Below, piece after piece: positions 15,642-24,174 of a stretch of DNA of 64,000 nt (within the stretch, counting starts at the first letter, position 1; every line of letters begins with the position of its first letter). The notes under the pieces were generated by a model. That model ran no database searches, was not told where the DNA came from, and saw only the letters and a list, made by a program, of their open reading frames with translations. The position numbers and the translations under genes are program-made. Source of the DNA: JAOUJD01 sp963726405 (lineage in GTDB: Bacteria; Pseudomonadota; Gammaproteobacteria; Burkholderiales; Burkholderiaceae_F); assembly GCA_963726405.1 (NCBI GenBank), contig CAVSCF010000006.1, positions 190,336-254,335 on the forward strand, given 5' to 3'.

Positions 15642-16881
15642 GCGCGAGCGTGTACTGGACCACGTCCGTGTTGCGGCGAGCGAAAGCGGCTTCGCAGTAC
15701 GCGAGATAGAAGTCCCAGATGCGGATGAAGCGGTCGTCGAATCCGAGCGCCCGGACGGCGTCGCGCTGCGCCTGGAAGCGCTGGCGCCACGTCGCCAGGG
15801 TGCGCGCGTAGTCGAAGCCGAAAGCGTGCTGGTCGACCACCGCGAGGCCGGCGCGCTCCGCCGCGCGCCTGAAGGCGGAAGGCGACGGCAGCATGCCTCC
15901 GGGAAAGATGTACTGCTGGATGAAGTCCGTGCCGACGCGATAGCGCTCGAAGAGTTCGTCCGCGATGACGATCGTCTGCACGCACGCGCGCCCCTGCGGC
16001 GCCAGGCAGCGCTTCAAGGTGGCGAAGTACGACGGCCAGTACGCCTCGCCCACGGCTTCGAACATCTCGATCGACGCAATGCCGTCGTACTGTCCGGTCT
16101 CCTCGCGGTAGTCCTGCAGCCGCAGGATCGATCCGTCTCCCAGCGGCGCGAGGCGCGTGCGCGCGTACTCGAGTTGCTCCGTCGAGAGCGTGAGGCCGGT
16201 GACCTCGTGGCCGGCGCGCCGCGCGATCTCGGCGAAGCCGCCCCAGCCGCAGCCGATCTCCAGGATGCGAGCGCCGGGACGCAACTGCATTTCATCGAGG
16301 ACGCGGCGGTACTTCGCCACCTGGCCTTCGATCAGCGCGCTGTCCGAGAGCGGAAGGTGCGGCGTGCTGTGGGTCGGCAACAGGGCGCTCGAATACGACA
16401 TCGTCGGATCGAGCCAGAGCGCGTAGAAGTCGTTGCCGAGGTCGTAGTGCGCGTGGATATTCCGCCGGGCCTGTGCCCGGGTGTTGCGGTTCAGCAGGTG
16501 ACGCAGTCGGTGGACGAGGCGGCCGGCGAAGGTGCCGTAGATCAGGCGGTCGACGGCCTCGCGGTTGCGCAGGAAGAACGTGAGCAGCCGCGCGAGATCA
16601 TTTGTGGTCCAGTCACCTGCGATATAGCCTTCGGCGAAGCCGATGTCGCCGCTCGCAAGCGCCGAGCGCACGGCGTTCCAGCTGTTGAGCCGGAGATCCG
16701 CCGGGTGGGCGTCGCCGCCTGCACCGAAGCTCGCGCGCTGGCCGTCGGGAAAGCGGACGTCGAGCCGTCCGTTCTGCAGGTTGTCCAGCAGGCGCAGCGC
16801 GAAACGTCCGTGCGCGGGAAAGTTGGAGGTATCGATACTGCCGGCGTAGGGAAGGACGAGTTCGTTCATCGATCGATTCAA
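15634..16881 (-). CDS. Cyclopropane-fatty-acyl-phospholipid synthase-like SAM methyltransferase
   Basis: 415 residues. An N-terminal lipid-facing region (about 1-120) precedes the core: HYDLGNDFYALWLDPTMSYSSA, SAM motif ILEIGCGWGGFAE (about 203-215), GLTLS, and FIQQYIFPGGMLPS, then the C-terminal FRRAAERAGL and ATWRQRF strings of the CFA/UfaM group. The enzyme adds a methylene or methyl group to unsaturated phospholipid acyl chains at the inner membrane. The divergent family member next to a COG2907-type FAD oxidoreductase and DUF1365 resembles the methyltransferase of furan/methylated fatty-acid pathways rather than housekeeping Cfa. ATG 16881 overlaps the DUF1365 stop by four bases (ATG 16869 is an alternative). 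Confidence 0.9.
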   Translation of the reverse strand: MNRSMNELVLPYAGSIDTSNFPAHGRFALRLLDNLQNGRLDVRFPDGQRASFGAGGDAHPADLRLNSWNAVRSALASGDIGFAEGYIAGDWTTNDLARLLTFFLRNREAVDRLIYGTFAGRLVHRLRHLLNRNTRAQARRNIHAHYDLGNDFYALWLDPTMSYSSALLPTHSTPHLPLSDSALIEGQVAKYRRVLDEMQLRPGARILEIGCGWGGFAEIARRAGHEVTGLTLSTEQLEYARTRLAPLGDGSILRLQDYREETGQYDGIASIEMFEAVGEAYWPSYFATLKRCLAPQGRACVQTIVIADELFERYRVGTDFIQQYIFPGGMLPSPSAFRRAAERAGLAVVDQHAFGFDYARTLATWRQRFQAQRDAVRALGFDDRFIRIWDFYLAYCEAAFARRNTDVVQYTLAHA

Positions 16882-17669
16882 CGGGTCATCGGGGTGACGG
16901 GTTCGGCCGGCGGGGCCGGCTTGGAAAAGAACGGCACGCGCTTGGCGAACAGTTTCAGCGCCTGCCAGTGAATCCGTGCGATCACGCCGAGCGTGAATGC
17001 CGGATAGCCGAGCAGCGCGCGCAGCAGCGCGCGGTCGGTGAGAGGTTCCAGCGTGCCGGACAGCGCGGTCTGCAGCAGTGGACCGTCACTGGCGTCGTGA
17101 TCGATGCGCCCGACGAAGCGGGCCGGTTCCGCGCCGGTCAGCATGAAGCGGAAGCGGTAGCGGCCGTCGATCGCGCAGAAGGGCGAGACATGGAACACCT
17201 TGCGCGCTACCAGTTCCTCGCCCCAGGCGAGCGGTCGCCCGTCCTCGTGCGCGAGCAGGTAGCAGTGGCGCTCGCCGAAGGTGTTGTTGACCTCGCAGAC
17301 GATGGCCCGCAACGCGCCGTCGGCGCGGTGCGCGAACCAGAAACTCACCGGATTGAAAACGTAGCCGAAGACCCGCGGGAACGTGTGCAGCCACACTTCG
17401 CCGAGCGCGTCGTCGATGCCGTGCTCCGCGAGCAGGCCGTCGATCCACGTGAGCAAGGGGCGGCCGTCGCCGTGATCGCGGTCCAGTACCGCCATGGGGG
17501 CCCGGCGATTGATGCCGAGCATGCGCGACGACCACGGCCGTGCGGCCAGCGAGCGCAACGGCAGGCGCAGGAAGTAGGCGCCGTACCGGAAGCGGTTCGC
17601 GGCGGGCCGCAGACGTGCATGACGCACCTGGCCGAAACCGATCAGCGGCGTGACGTGGCTGGGTTCCAT
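16878..17669 (-). CDS. DUF1365 family protein (COG3496)
   Basis: 263 residues from ATG 17669. Family hallmarks seen: GQVRHARLRPAANRFRYG near the N-terminus, GYVFNPVSFWFAHR (about 102-115), CEVNNTFGERHCYLL and KVFHVSPFCAIDGRYRFRF. Function biochemically unknown; it almost always sits between a COG2907 FAD oxidoreductase and a CFA-like methyltransferase, as here, and is tied to lipid modification by that context. An in-frame TTG at 17684 could add five residues. The stop overlaps the methyltransferase start by four bases; 36 bases separate it from the oxidoreductase stop. Confidence 0.88.
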   Translation of the reverse strand: MEPSHVTPLIGFGQVRHARLRPAANRFRYGAYFLRLPLRSLAARPWSSRMLGINRRAPMAVLDRDHGDGRPLLTWIDGLLAEHGIDDALGEVWLHTFPRVFGYVFNPVSFWFAHRADGALRAIVCEVNNTFGERHCYLLAHEDGRPLAWGEELVARKVFHVSPFCAIDGRYRFRFMLTGAEPARFVGRIDHDASDGPLLQTALSGTLEPLTDRALLRALLGYPAFTLGVIARIHWQALKLFAKRVPFFSKPAPPAEPVTPMTR

Positions 17670-17705
17670 CGAGATGTCGTCCAAGTCGGTCTGCGCGCGC
17701 CGATC

Positions 17706-18987
17706 TTAGGCGGCCAGGCGGCGGGACGTGCTCAGGCTGCGGATCGCCTCGGCCACGGCCAGTCCCGACTTCAGCCCGTCCTCGTGGAAGCCATAGCCGG
17801 TCCACGCACCCGCCAGCCACACCTGGCGGCGGCCCTGCACTTCCTCGAGCCTGCGCTGTGCGGCTATCGCGGCGCCGTCGAAAATCGGATGCGCGTAGTC
17901 GAACTCGGCAATCACAGTGGCGGGATGCGGTTCCGTGACCGGGTTGAGGGTGAGCAGCACCGGCGTGGAGAAGGGCAGGGGCTGCAGCTTGTTCAGCAGG
18001 TACGTGACCGAGACGGCGGGCTCGGCGCCACCGTCGCTCATGTAATTCCAGGACGACCAGACTTTCCGCAGGCGGGGCATCAGTGCGGTGTCCGTATGAA
18101 GCACCGCCCGGTTGGGCTGGTACTTCACGGCCTGCAGCACGGTGCGCTCGGCCGGGTCGGCGTCGGACAGCAGGGCGAGCGACTGGTCGCTGTGGCAGGC
18201 GAGGATCACATGGTCGTAGCGCTCGGCGGCATGCTGGCTTTTCACCAGCACCTGGCCGGTCACCGCGTCGCGGCGGACCGAGAGCACCGGATCGCCCAGG
18301 CGCACGTCCGGGATGCGGCTCGCGATCCTGCGCACGTACTGCCGCGCGCCGCCGCGCACAGTGAACCACTGCGGCCGGTTCTCGACCTGCAGCAGGCCGT
18401 GGTTGTCGCAGAAGCGGGCGAAGGTGGCGAGCGGGATACGCGAGCATGGTGGCCATCGGACACGACCAGATCGCGGCCGCCATCGGCAGCAGGTACCAGC
18501 GCCGGAAGGCGTCGCCGTAGCGGCCGCGGTCGAGGAACTCGCCGAGCGAGAGGCCCTCGTCGCGCTCGGCGCCCTGCGCGATGCGGGTCGCTTCGGCGTT
18601 GAAGCGCAGGATGTCGCGGAGCATGCCGATGAAACGCGGCGACAGCGCGTTGCGCCGCTGCGCGAACACCGCGTCCAGGTCCGTGCCGGCCCATTCGAGC
18701 CGGCGACCGCCGCGCTGCGCGACGCTGACGGCGAACGACATGTCGCTCTTCACCGTGGGGATCGACAGGTCGTCGAACAGCCGGATCAGTTTCGGATAGG
18801 TGCGCTCGTTGTAGACGAGGAAGCCGGTGTCCACCCCGGCAGTCACGCCATCCAGCGTCACGTCGACGGTGTTGGTGTGCCCGCCGAGGCGCAGCGCGCT
18901 TTCGTACAGGGTGATGCGGGCGTCCTCACCCAGGGCATGGGCGGCGCCGAGTCCGGAGATGCCGGAACCGATGATGGCGATCTTCAT
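17706..18987 (-). CDS. FAD/NAD(P)-binding oxidoreductase (COG2907), one frameshift
   Basis: The N-terminal Rossmann motif IAIIGSGISGLGAA (residues 3-16), LGGHTNTVD and the TGFLVYNERTYP string identify the amine-oxidase-like FAD oxidoreductase of the DUF1365/CFA cluster. The frame breaks at 18431-18435, where one extra base in the GCGGG run shifts MLAYP|LATFARF. The C-terminal half resumes with WFTVRGGARQYV, VILACHSDQSLALL and ends WTGYGFHEDGLKSGLAVAEAI, giving about 427 residues when joined. I treat the shift as a sequencing error. Homologues in the Rhodobacter singlet-oxygen regulon act on methylated fatty acids (from memory); the role here is inferred. ATG 18987 preferred over TTG 18993. 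Confidence 0.82.
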
Positions 18988-19005
18988 TCGCAAGGCCAGG
19001 TCGAG

Positions 19006-19018
19006 TTGTCACGGACGA
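19006..19018. promoter_or_regulatory. Imperfect TTGTC-N3-GACGA inverted repeat, candidate regulator site
   Basis: TTGTC at 19006-19010 and GACGA at 19014-19018 form an imperfect dyad 18 bases upstream of the FAD oxidoreductase start. Half-sites and three-base spacing match the perfect dyad in front of the MerR/B12 regulator gene. The surrounding 148-bp gap between folE2 and this gene has no other clear signal except GC-rich hairpins. Confidence 0.4.
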
Positions 19019-19135
19019 GCGCCGACGGCGCCGTCCGGCCAGCTCCCTCACGAATTTCCGCCGTCGGTTTTTCCGGGCGTGCCCGGTGGCGGTTGGCGCG
19101 GGGCTCTCCTCCCCGCCGCGCGACCCTCTGCGGGG

Positions 19136-19939
19136 TCAGCGCGTCTTGCGCTTGTCGTGTTCGATCAGCGCGTAGGCCGAATGATTGTGAATCGACTCGA
19201 AGTTCTCGGCTTCGACGATGTAGCTCACGATGCGGCTGTCCGCCGTCAGCGCGAGCGCGACGTCGCGTACCACGTCTTCCACGAACTTCGGGTTGGAGTA
19301 CGCGCGTTCGGTGACGTACTTCTCGTCGGGCCGCTTCAGCAGGCCCCACAGTTCGCACGACGACGCCTCCTCCGCGATGCGGATCTGGTGCTCCACCGGC
19401 ATCTCTTCGGACAGCTCGGCGGTGATCGAGATGTGCGCGCGCTGGTTGTGGGCGCCGAAATCGGCGACCTTCTTGCTGCAGGGGCACAGGCTTGTCACCG
19501 GCACCACCACCTTCTGGCGGAAGCGCGTGCCGCTGTCGGCGCGCTCGGCGAGCAGCGTCAGCTGATAGTCCATGAGGCTCTCGACGCCGGATATCGGAGC
19601 GGCCTTCAGCACGAAGAAGGGCAGGCGCAACTCGATCATCCCGGTGGTGGCGTCAAGCCGCGCGAGCATCCGGTCCAGCAGCGTGATTGCCGTGTTCATC
19701 GCGAGCGGCTGCTGATGGGTCTGCAGCACGTCGATGAAGCGCGACATGTGCGTGCCCTTCTGGTGCGCGGGAAGGCCGACGTACATGTCGATCGACGCGA
19801 CCGAAGGCTGCGGGCCGCGCGTGGTCGCCACCATCACAGGGTGGGCCAGCGACTTGACGCCTACGCGCTGAATCGCCAGGTTGCGCCGGTCGGCGCTGGC
19901 CTGGACATCCGGCAGGTACATGTTGTCGGGTGCGTTCAT
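19136..19939 (-). CDS. folE2: GTP cyclohydrolase FolE2
   Basis: 267 residues, normal length for the zinc-independent or alternative-metal GTP cyclohydrolase I (FolE2/COG1469), which makes dihydroneopterin triphosphate for folate and pterin synthesis. Seen: VGVKSLAHPVMV, QKGTHMSRF (active-site region), the conserved Cys in VTSLCPCSKKVADFGAHNQR, and the C-terminal VEAENFESIHNHSAYA. Start ATG 19939. It follows the glutathione peroxidase by 40 bases. FolE or FolE2 genes are recurrent members of light- or singlet-oxygen-induced sets, possibly supplying pterin cofactor for photolyase/cryptochrome proteins, though none is in this window. Confidence 0.93.
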   Translation of the reverse strand: MNAPDNMYLPDVQASADRRNLAIQRVGVKSLAHPVMVATTRGPQPSVASIDMYVGLPAHQKGTHMSRFIDVLQTHQQPLAMNTAITLLDRMLARLDATTGMIELRLPFFVLKAAPISGVESLMDYQLTLLAERADSGTRFRQKVVVPVTSLCPCSKKVADFGAHNQRAHISITAELSEEMPVEHQIRIAEEASSCELWGLLKRPDEKYVTERAYSNPKFVEDVVRDVALALTADSRIVSYIVEAENFESIHNHSAYALIEHDKRKTR

Positions 19940-19979
19940 GGTCAAGGGCGCATTGTCGCCCAACTTCGGACGGTCTTCC

Positions 19980-20591
19980 TCAGTTGGCGCCGAGTGCGGC
20001 CTCGATCTCCTTCGTGAGTTGCCGGTCCATCGGCTCCACCTTGCTCGGGAACGCCTTGACCACGCGACCCTGCCGGTCGACCAGGTATTTGTGGAAATTC
20101 CACTTGGGCGGCTGACCGGTGGCACTGGCGAGGGCGGCAAAGAGCGGATTCGCTTTCTCGCCCCGCACGGACGTCTTCGCGAACATCGGGAACTTCACGC
20201 CGTAGGTGTTGAAGCAGAACTCGGCGATCTCCTTGTTGTTCGTCTTCTCCTGGTTGCCGAAATCACCGGACGGAAACCCGAGAACGACGAGCCCCTTCGG
20301 CCCGTAGAGGGCGTGCAGCTTTTCGAGCCCCTCGTACTGGGGCGTGAACCCGCAGTAGCTCGCCGTGTTCACGACCAGCAGCACCTTTCCCTTGTACTGG
20401 CAGAGATTCTGCGGCGTCTCGTCCTGCAGCTTCGGGAAGGTGTGCGAGAGCAGCGCGGGGCAGTCCTGCGAACTGCCTGCCTGGGCGATCGCGACCGGAC
20501 TCACGACCAGGGTCGAGGCGAGAAGCCAACTGACGGTTACGCGCGCGACGGAAGCTGCTGTCATGGAAAACCCGGAATTGAGCGCTGACAT
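19980..20591 (-). CDS. Exported glutathione peroxidase family protein
   Basis: 203 residues. An N-terminal signal peptide (LLASTLVVSPVAIAQA) targets the thioredoxin-fold domain to the periplasm. The peroxidatic Cys lies in NTASYCGFTPQYEGL, and the catalytic Gln/Trp/Asn region appears as GFPSGDFGNQE and KWNFHKYLVD. The second signature lacks the usual Cys (FPCNQF type), so there is no obvious resolving Cys at that position. It reduces hydroperoxides, probably lipid hydroperoxides. Start ATG 20591 is used; 20564 also fits a signal peptide. It is divergent from the MerR/B12 regulator and its promoter overlaps the regulator's inverted repeat. Confidence 0.88.
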   Translation of the reverse strand: MSALNSGFSMTAASVARVTVSWLLASTLVVSPVAIAQAGSSQDCPALLSHTFPKLQDETPQNLCQYKGKVLLVVNTASYCGFTPQYEGLEKLHALYGPKGLVVLGFPSGDFGNQEKTNNKEIAEFCFNTYGVKFPMFAKTSVRGEKANPLFAALASATGQPPKWNFHKYLVDRQGRVVKAFPSKVEPMDRQLTKEIEAALGAN

Positions 20592-20646
20592 GAAAGGCGG
20601 ATGACCACGGCGGCACGTTGACACAGGAGTGCCGCCAAACCGAAAT

Positions 20647-20682
20647 ATTGTACTTGAGTCGATGCTTTGTCTAGGACAAAAT
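20647..20682. promoter_or_regulatory. Divergent promoter/operator between glutathione peroxidase and MerR-B12 regulator
   Basis: A perfect dyad TTTGTC-TAG-GACAAA occupies 20666-20680. On the plus strand it falls inside the spacer of a possible promoter TTGAGT (20654-20659) -17 bp- CAAAAT (20677-20682), the usual place for MerR-family operators. On the minus strand TACAAT (20652-20647) is a good -10 for the peroxidase gene with the dyad covering its -35 zone. So one bound regulator could control both directions. Confidence 0.6.
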
Positions 20683-20688
20683 GGCGGG

Positions 20689-21639
20689 ATGCGTTCAAAC
20701 GGACCCCCCGTGATTTCCCGGCCCGCGCCGGCGATGCTTCCGATCGCCGCCGTCGAACGGGACACCGGGCTGTCGAAGGACACGCTGCGCGTCTGGGAAC
20801 GGCGCTACGGCTTTCCGCAGCCCTTGCGGGATGCCAATGGCGAACGGGTCTACCCGCACGACCAGGTCGAGAAACTGCGCCTGATCAAGCGGCTGATGGA
20901 CCAGGGCCACCGCCCGGGCAAGATCGCCGAATGCTCGTCCGAGCAATTGCAGAGCCTCGCCGAGGCGGGGGGCGCAGCGACGCCGCCCGCGACCGAGTCG
21001 CTGTCTGACGACGTCTTGCGCGAACTCCTCGGGTTGGTGACGGCCCACCGGGTCGACGATCTGCGCAGGAACCTCGCGCGGCTGACCGTCAAGGTCGGGC
21101 TGGCTCACTTCGTCACCGGCGTGATCGCCCCTTTGACGACGCTGATCGGCGAACGGTGGGCGCGGGGTGAACTCGCGATCTTCGAGGAGCACCTGTACAC
21201 GGAGTCCGTGCAGGCCGTGCTGCGCAACGCCATCGCGTCCATTCCTCACCCGGGCGATTCGCCGCGTGTTCTCCTGACGACGGTTCCCCAGGAGCCGCAC
21301 GGGTTGGGGGTGCTGATGGCCGAAGCGATGTTCGCGCTCGAGGGCGCCCGCTGCATTTCGCTGGGCGTGCGCACGCCGGTGATGGAGATCGTGCGCGCCG
21401 CCGCGAGCCAGGAGGTGGACATCGTTGCGCTCTCGTATTCACCCGTCGTGAATCCATACCAGGTGGGCGAAAGCCTGAAGGAACTGCGGCTGCAGTTGCC
21501 CGACCGCGTCGAGCTGTGGGCCGGTGGTACGAGCCCGGTCCTGCATCGCCGTCCACCCGCCGGCGTGCGGGTGATCGGCGGCTTGCCGGACGTCGGGCCT
21601 GCCATCGGCGCCTGGCGCGACGGGCACCGGTCGAACTGA
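20689..21639 (+). CDS. litR: MerR-family regulator with B12-binding domain (CarH/LitR-type photoreceptor)
   Basis: 316 residues in three parts. MerR winged helix-turn-helix (about 17-80, with TLRVWERRYGFP at 32-43); a four-helix B12-binding cap (about 105-185); and a Rossmann-like cobalamin-binding domain (about 192-312). The cap carries W157, nine residues, then E167-H168, the W-x9-EH signature of CarH/LitR adenosylcobalamin photoreceptors. The Rossmann domain has E202-P-H204-G-L-G207, the E-x-H-x-x-G lower-ligand motif. Known CarH proteins repress in the dark as tetramers and release DNA on light. The residue after W157 is Ala, whereas Thermus CarH has His there (from memory). ATG 20689 sits at the predicted transcription start; 20662 and 20734 are alternatives. 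Gene symbol by analogy. Confidence 0.85.
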   Translation: MRSNGPPVISRPAPAMLPIAAVERDTGLSKDTLRVWERRYGFPQPLRDANGERVYPHDQVEKLRLIKRLMDQGHRPGKIAECSSEQLQSLAEAGGAATPPATESLSDDVLRELLGLVTAHRVDDLRRNLARLTVKVGLAHFVTGVIAPLTTLIGERWARGELAIFEEHLYTESVQAVLRNAIASIPHPGDSPRVLLTTVPQEPHGLGVLMAEAMFALEGARCISLGVRTPVMEIVRAAASQEVDIVALSYSPVVNPYQVGESLKELRLQLPDRVELWAGGTSPVLHRRPPAGVRVIGGLPDVGPAIGAWRDGHRSN

Positions 21640-21694
21640 GCACACCGCACGATCCTTGCCCGACAATGCCGAGGAACCCATCGCGGAGAACGTC

Positions 21695-22477
21695 ATGAAG
21701 CTTGCCGAGCGTGTCGCCATCGTGACCGGCGCCGCACAGGGCATCGGGGCCGCCTGCGCCCGCGCATTCGCCGAAGCCGGTGCGCGCGTCGTGGTCGCGG
21801 ACGTCAACGAAGTCGGGGGCAACGCGGTCGTGAAGTCGATCGCGGCCGCCGGCGGTTACGCGCTGTACAAGCAAACCGACGTCGGTGACCGCGCCGCGTG
21901 CGCCGCGCTGGTCGAGCATGCCGTGACGCACTTCGGCCGCCTCGACATCCTCGTCAACAACGCGGGGATCGTCCACGCGGCGGACTTCCTCGATCTCGCC
22001 GAGGAAGACTTCGACCGTGTCCTGCGCGTGAACCTGAAGGGCGCGTTCCTCTGCGCGCAGGCCGCGGCACGGCAGATGGCACGGCAGGCGCCGCGCGCCA
22101 ACGGCGAACGCGGTGTCATCGTCAACATGTCGAGCGTCAACGCCGTGCTGGCGATCGCCAATCAGGTGCCGTACACCGTGAGCAAGGGCGGCCTGAACCA
22201 GCTGACGAAAGTGATGGCGCTGGGGCTGGCTCCGCACGGGATCCGGGCCGTTGCCATCGGGCCCGGATCGATCGCGACCGAGATGCTGAAGACGGCCGTC
22301 ATGACGAACGAAGCCGCGCGCGACCGCATCCTGTCGCGCACGCCCATGAAGCGGCTGGGTGAACCGGAGGAGATCGCCCGCATCGCCGTGTTCCTGGCGA
22401 GCGACGACGCCTCCTATGTCACGGGGACGACCGTCTACGCCGACGGCGGCCGGCTCGGCCTCAACTACACCGTCTGA
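21695..22477 (+). CDS. SDR family oxidoreductase (classical, FabG-like)
   Basis: 260 residues. Classical SDR with TGAAQGIG cofactor motif (about 12-19), NNAG (about 90-93), catalytic Ser (MSS) and YTVSK (about 161-165), and the C-terminal PMKRLGEPEEIARIAVFLASDDASYVTGTTVYADGG signature shared with FabG and 3-hydroxyacid/sugar dehydrogenases (quoted in pieces in the family). ATG 21695 has GGAG eight bases upstream. It follows the MerR/B12 regulator by 55 bases in the same direction and could be co-transcribed with it. Substrate unknown. Confidence 0.9.
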   Translation: MKLAERVAIVTGAAQGIGAACARAFAEAGARVVVADVNEVGGNAVVKSIAAAGGYALYKQTDVGDRAACAALVEHAVTHFGRLDILVNNAGIVHAADFLDLAEEDFDRVLRVNLKGAFLCAQAAARQMARQAPRANGERGVIVNMSSVNAVLAIANQVPYTVSKGGLNQLTKVMALGLAPHGIRAVAIGPGSIATEMLKTAVMTNEAARDRILSRTPMKRLGEPEEIARIAVFLASDDASYVTGTTVYADGGRLGLNYTV

Positions 22478-22508
22478 GAACCGGGCCGGGCACTGCTCCG
22501 TCGGATCC

Positions 22509-23157
22509 TCAGGTCGATTTGCCGGCCTTGCCAGTCCGCTTGGCAGGTGCCGACTTCGCGGGCTTCTTGGCCGGCGCCGCGGCACCGGCGGCCGCCGTCG
22601 CTGCGATCTTGGTGAACTGATCCTGCAGGGTGTTCCACCAAGCGGTCGGATTCAGCGGTGCATCGGCGACGGTGGGCGGGTGCGGCGGCTTCGCCTTGTG
22701 ACGCTTGCGGCTGCTCTTGCGCGCGGCGCTCGACTCTTCCGGTGCCGGCATCGGCGGCATTGCGAACGCGCTCGGCGGCAGGCCGATACTTTCGGTTTTC
22801 TGGCCGGGCTTGGTCAGCGGGGCGAGCATCGCGCCGCTGATCCCTTTCAACGTGGCGATCGTCGCCCGTTGCACCTCGAGCGTCTGGATCGTCGTGCGCA
22901 GCATGCTGGAGTTGAGATCCAGCCACGCCTCGACCGCGCGCAGGTCGGCGATCCGCTTGTCGAGTTCGTTCACGTCCAGCGTCGGCGCCACCATGCTCGG
23001 CAATTGCTGCGGCAGGCGCATCGCCATGCGACGCCAGGTTGCCGGCGTTGGGCATCCCCGGCAGGCCGGCCATGCCCCACATCTTCTTCATCAGGTCGAA
23101 ACTGTCGCCCATCGTGTTGGCGAACGGCAGGCCGCTGGCGGGCCCCTTGTTTTTCAT
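22509..23157 (-). CDS. phaM: PhaM-like polyhydroxyalkanoate granule-associated protein, one frameshift
   Basis: The N-terminal part (GDSFDLMKKMWGMAGLPGMP) and, in another frame after about 23027-23033, the conserved APTLDVNELDKRIADLRAVEAWL and IQTLEVQRATIATLKG blocks make up a PhaM-like protein. The C-terminus is Lys/Ala/Pro-rich (AAPAKKPAKSAPAKR), typical of the DNA-binding tail that tethers PHB granules to the nucleoid and activates PhaC. Joined length is about 215 residues. The shift is probably a one-base error. It converges with the SDR gene. No phaC or phaA/B is in the window. Confidence 0.8.
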
Positions 23158-23184
23158 GGTTGTCTCCTCGTTGCCCGCAGTCTG

Positions 23185-24174
23185 CTAGCGCCGCGCAAGC
23201 GGCGCAACCCTTTGCTCGATGGCGCCGAAGATCGAGCGGCCCTGTTCGTCGAACATCTCGATGCGCACGGTGTCGCCGTATTTCATGAAAGGTGTCGTCG
23301 CTGAACCGGACTCGATCATCTCGAGGCTGCGCTTCTCGGCAATGCAGCAATAGCCGCGGCTGCGATCGAGGTTGGATACGGTGCCGGAGCCAATGATCGA
23401 CCCGGCGCGCGCGCTGCGCGTCTTGGTCACATGGGCGATCAGCTGCGGGAAACTGAACGTCATGTCGTCGCCGGCGTTGGGCTCGCCGACCTTCACCTGG
23501 TTCCAGTGCACGACCATCGGCAGATGGACCTTGCCGTCCTTCCACGCGTCGCCCAGTTCGTCCGGCGTCACTGCGACGGGCGAGCAGCCGGTCGCCGGCT
23601 TGCTCTGGAAGAAGCCGAATCCCTTCGCCAGTTCGGCCGGAATCAGGTTGCGCAGGCTGACGTCGTTCACCAGCATCAGCAGGCGGATGTGTTCGCCCGC
23701 TTCGCCGCGCCTGGTTCCCATCGGCACGTCCCCGGTGATGACCGCGACCTCCGCCTCGAAGTCGATGCCGAAGTCCTCGTTCGGGCACACGATGTCGTCA
23801 TGCGGGCCCAGCAGTTCGTCGCTGGCGCCCTGATACATCAGCGGATCCTTCCAGAAGGACTCGGGCATCTCGGCGCCGCGCGCCTTGCGCACGAGTTCGA
23901 CGTGGTTCACGTACGCCGAGCCGTCGGCCCACTGGTACGCGCGCGGCAGCGGCGCCATCGCGACGCGCGGATCGAAGGGGAACGCATGACGCGCGCGCCC
24001 CTCGTTCAAGGTCTGATAGAGATCGTTCAACTGCGGTGCGAAGAAGTTCCAGTCGTCCAGCACCGCCTGCAGCCTTGGCGCGATGCCGGCCGCGTGGTGC
24101 GCAAGGGCCAGATCGCGCGACACCACGACCAGCTGCCCGTCACGCGATCCGTCCTTCAGCGAGGCGAGTTTCAT
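23185..24174 (-). CDS. Fumarylacetoacetate hydrolase family protein
   Basis: 329 residues. FAH fold with an N-terminal segment (about 1-75) and the catalytic domain bearing metal ligands in DFGIDFEAEVAVITGDV (E-x-E) and a later Asp region NDVSLRNLIP; GSGTVSN and KYGDTVRIEMFDEQG are also typical. Family members cleave C-C bonds in aromatic breakdown (fumarylacetoacetate, acylpyruvates). The window also encodes 4-hydroxyphenylpyruvate dioxygenase, 22 kb away, so a tyrosine-degradation role is possible but unproven, as homogentisate dioxygenase is not seen. It starts at ATG 24174, divergent from the DUF3108 gene. Confidence 0.88.
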   Translation of the reverse strand: MKLASLKDGSRDGQLVVVSRDLALAHHAAGIAPRLQAVLDDWNFFAPQLNDLYQTLNEGRARHAFPFDPRVAMAPLPRAYQWADGSAYVNHVELVRKARGAEMPESFWKDPLMYQGASDELLGPHDDIVCPNEDFGIDFEAEVAVITGDVPMGTRRGEAGEHIRLLMLVNDVSLRNLIPAELAKGFGFFQSKPATGCSPVAVTPDELGDAWKDGKVHLPMVVHWNQVKVGEPNAGDDMTFSFPQLIAHVTKTRSARAGSIIGSGTVSNLDRSRGYCCIAEKRSLEMIESGSATTPFMKYGDTVRIEMFDEQGRSIFGAIEQRVAPLARR

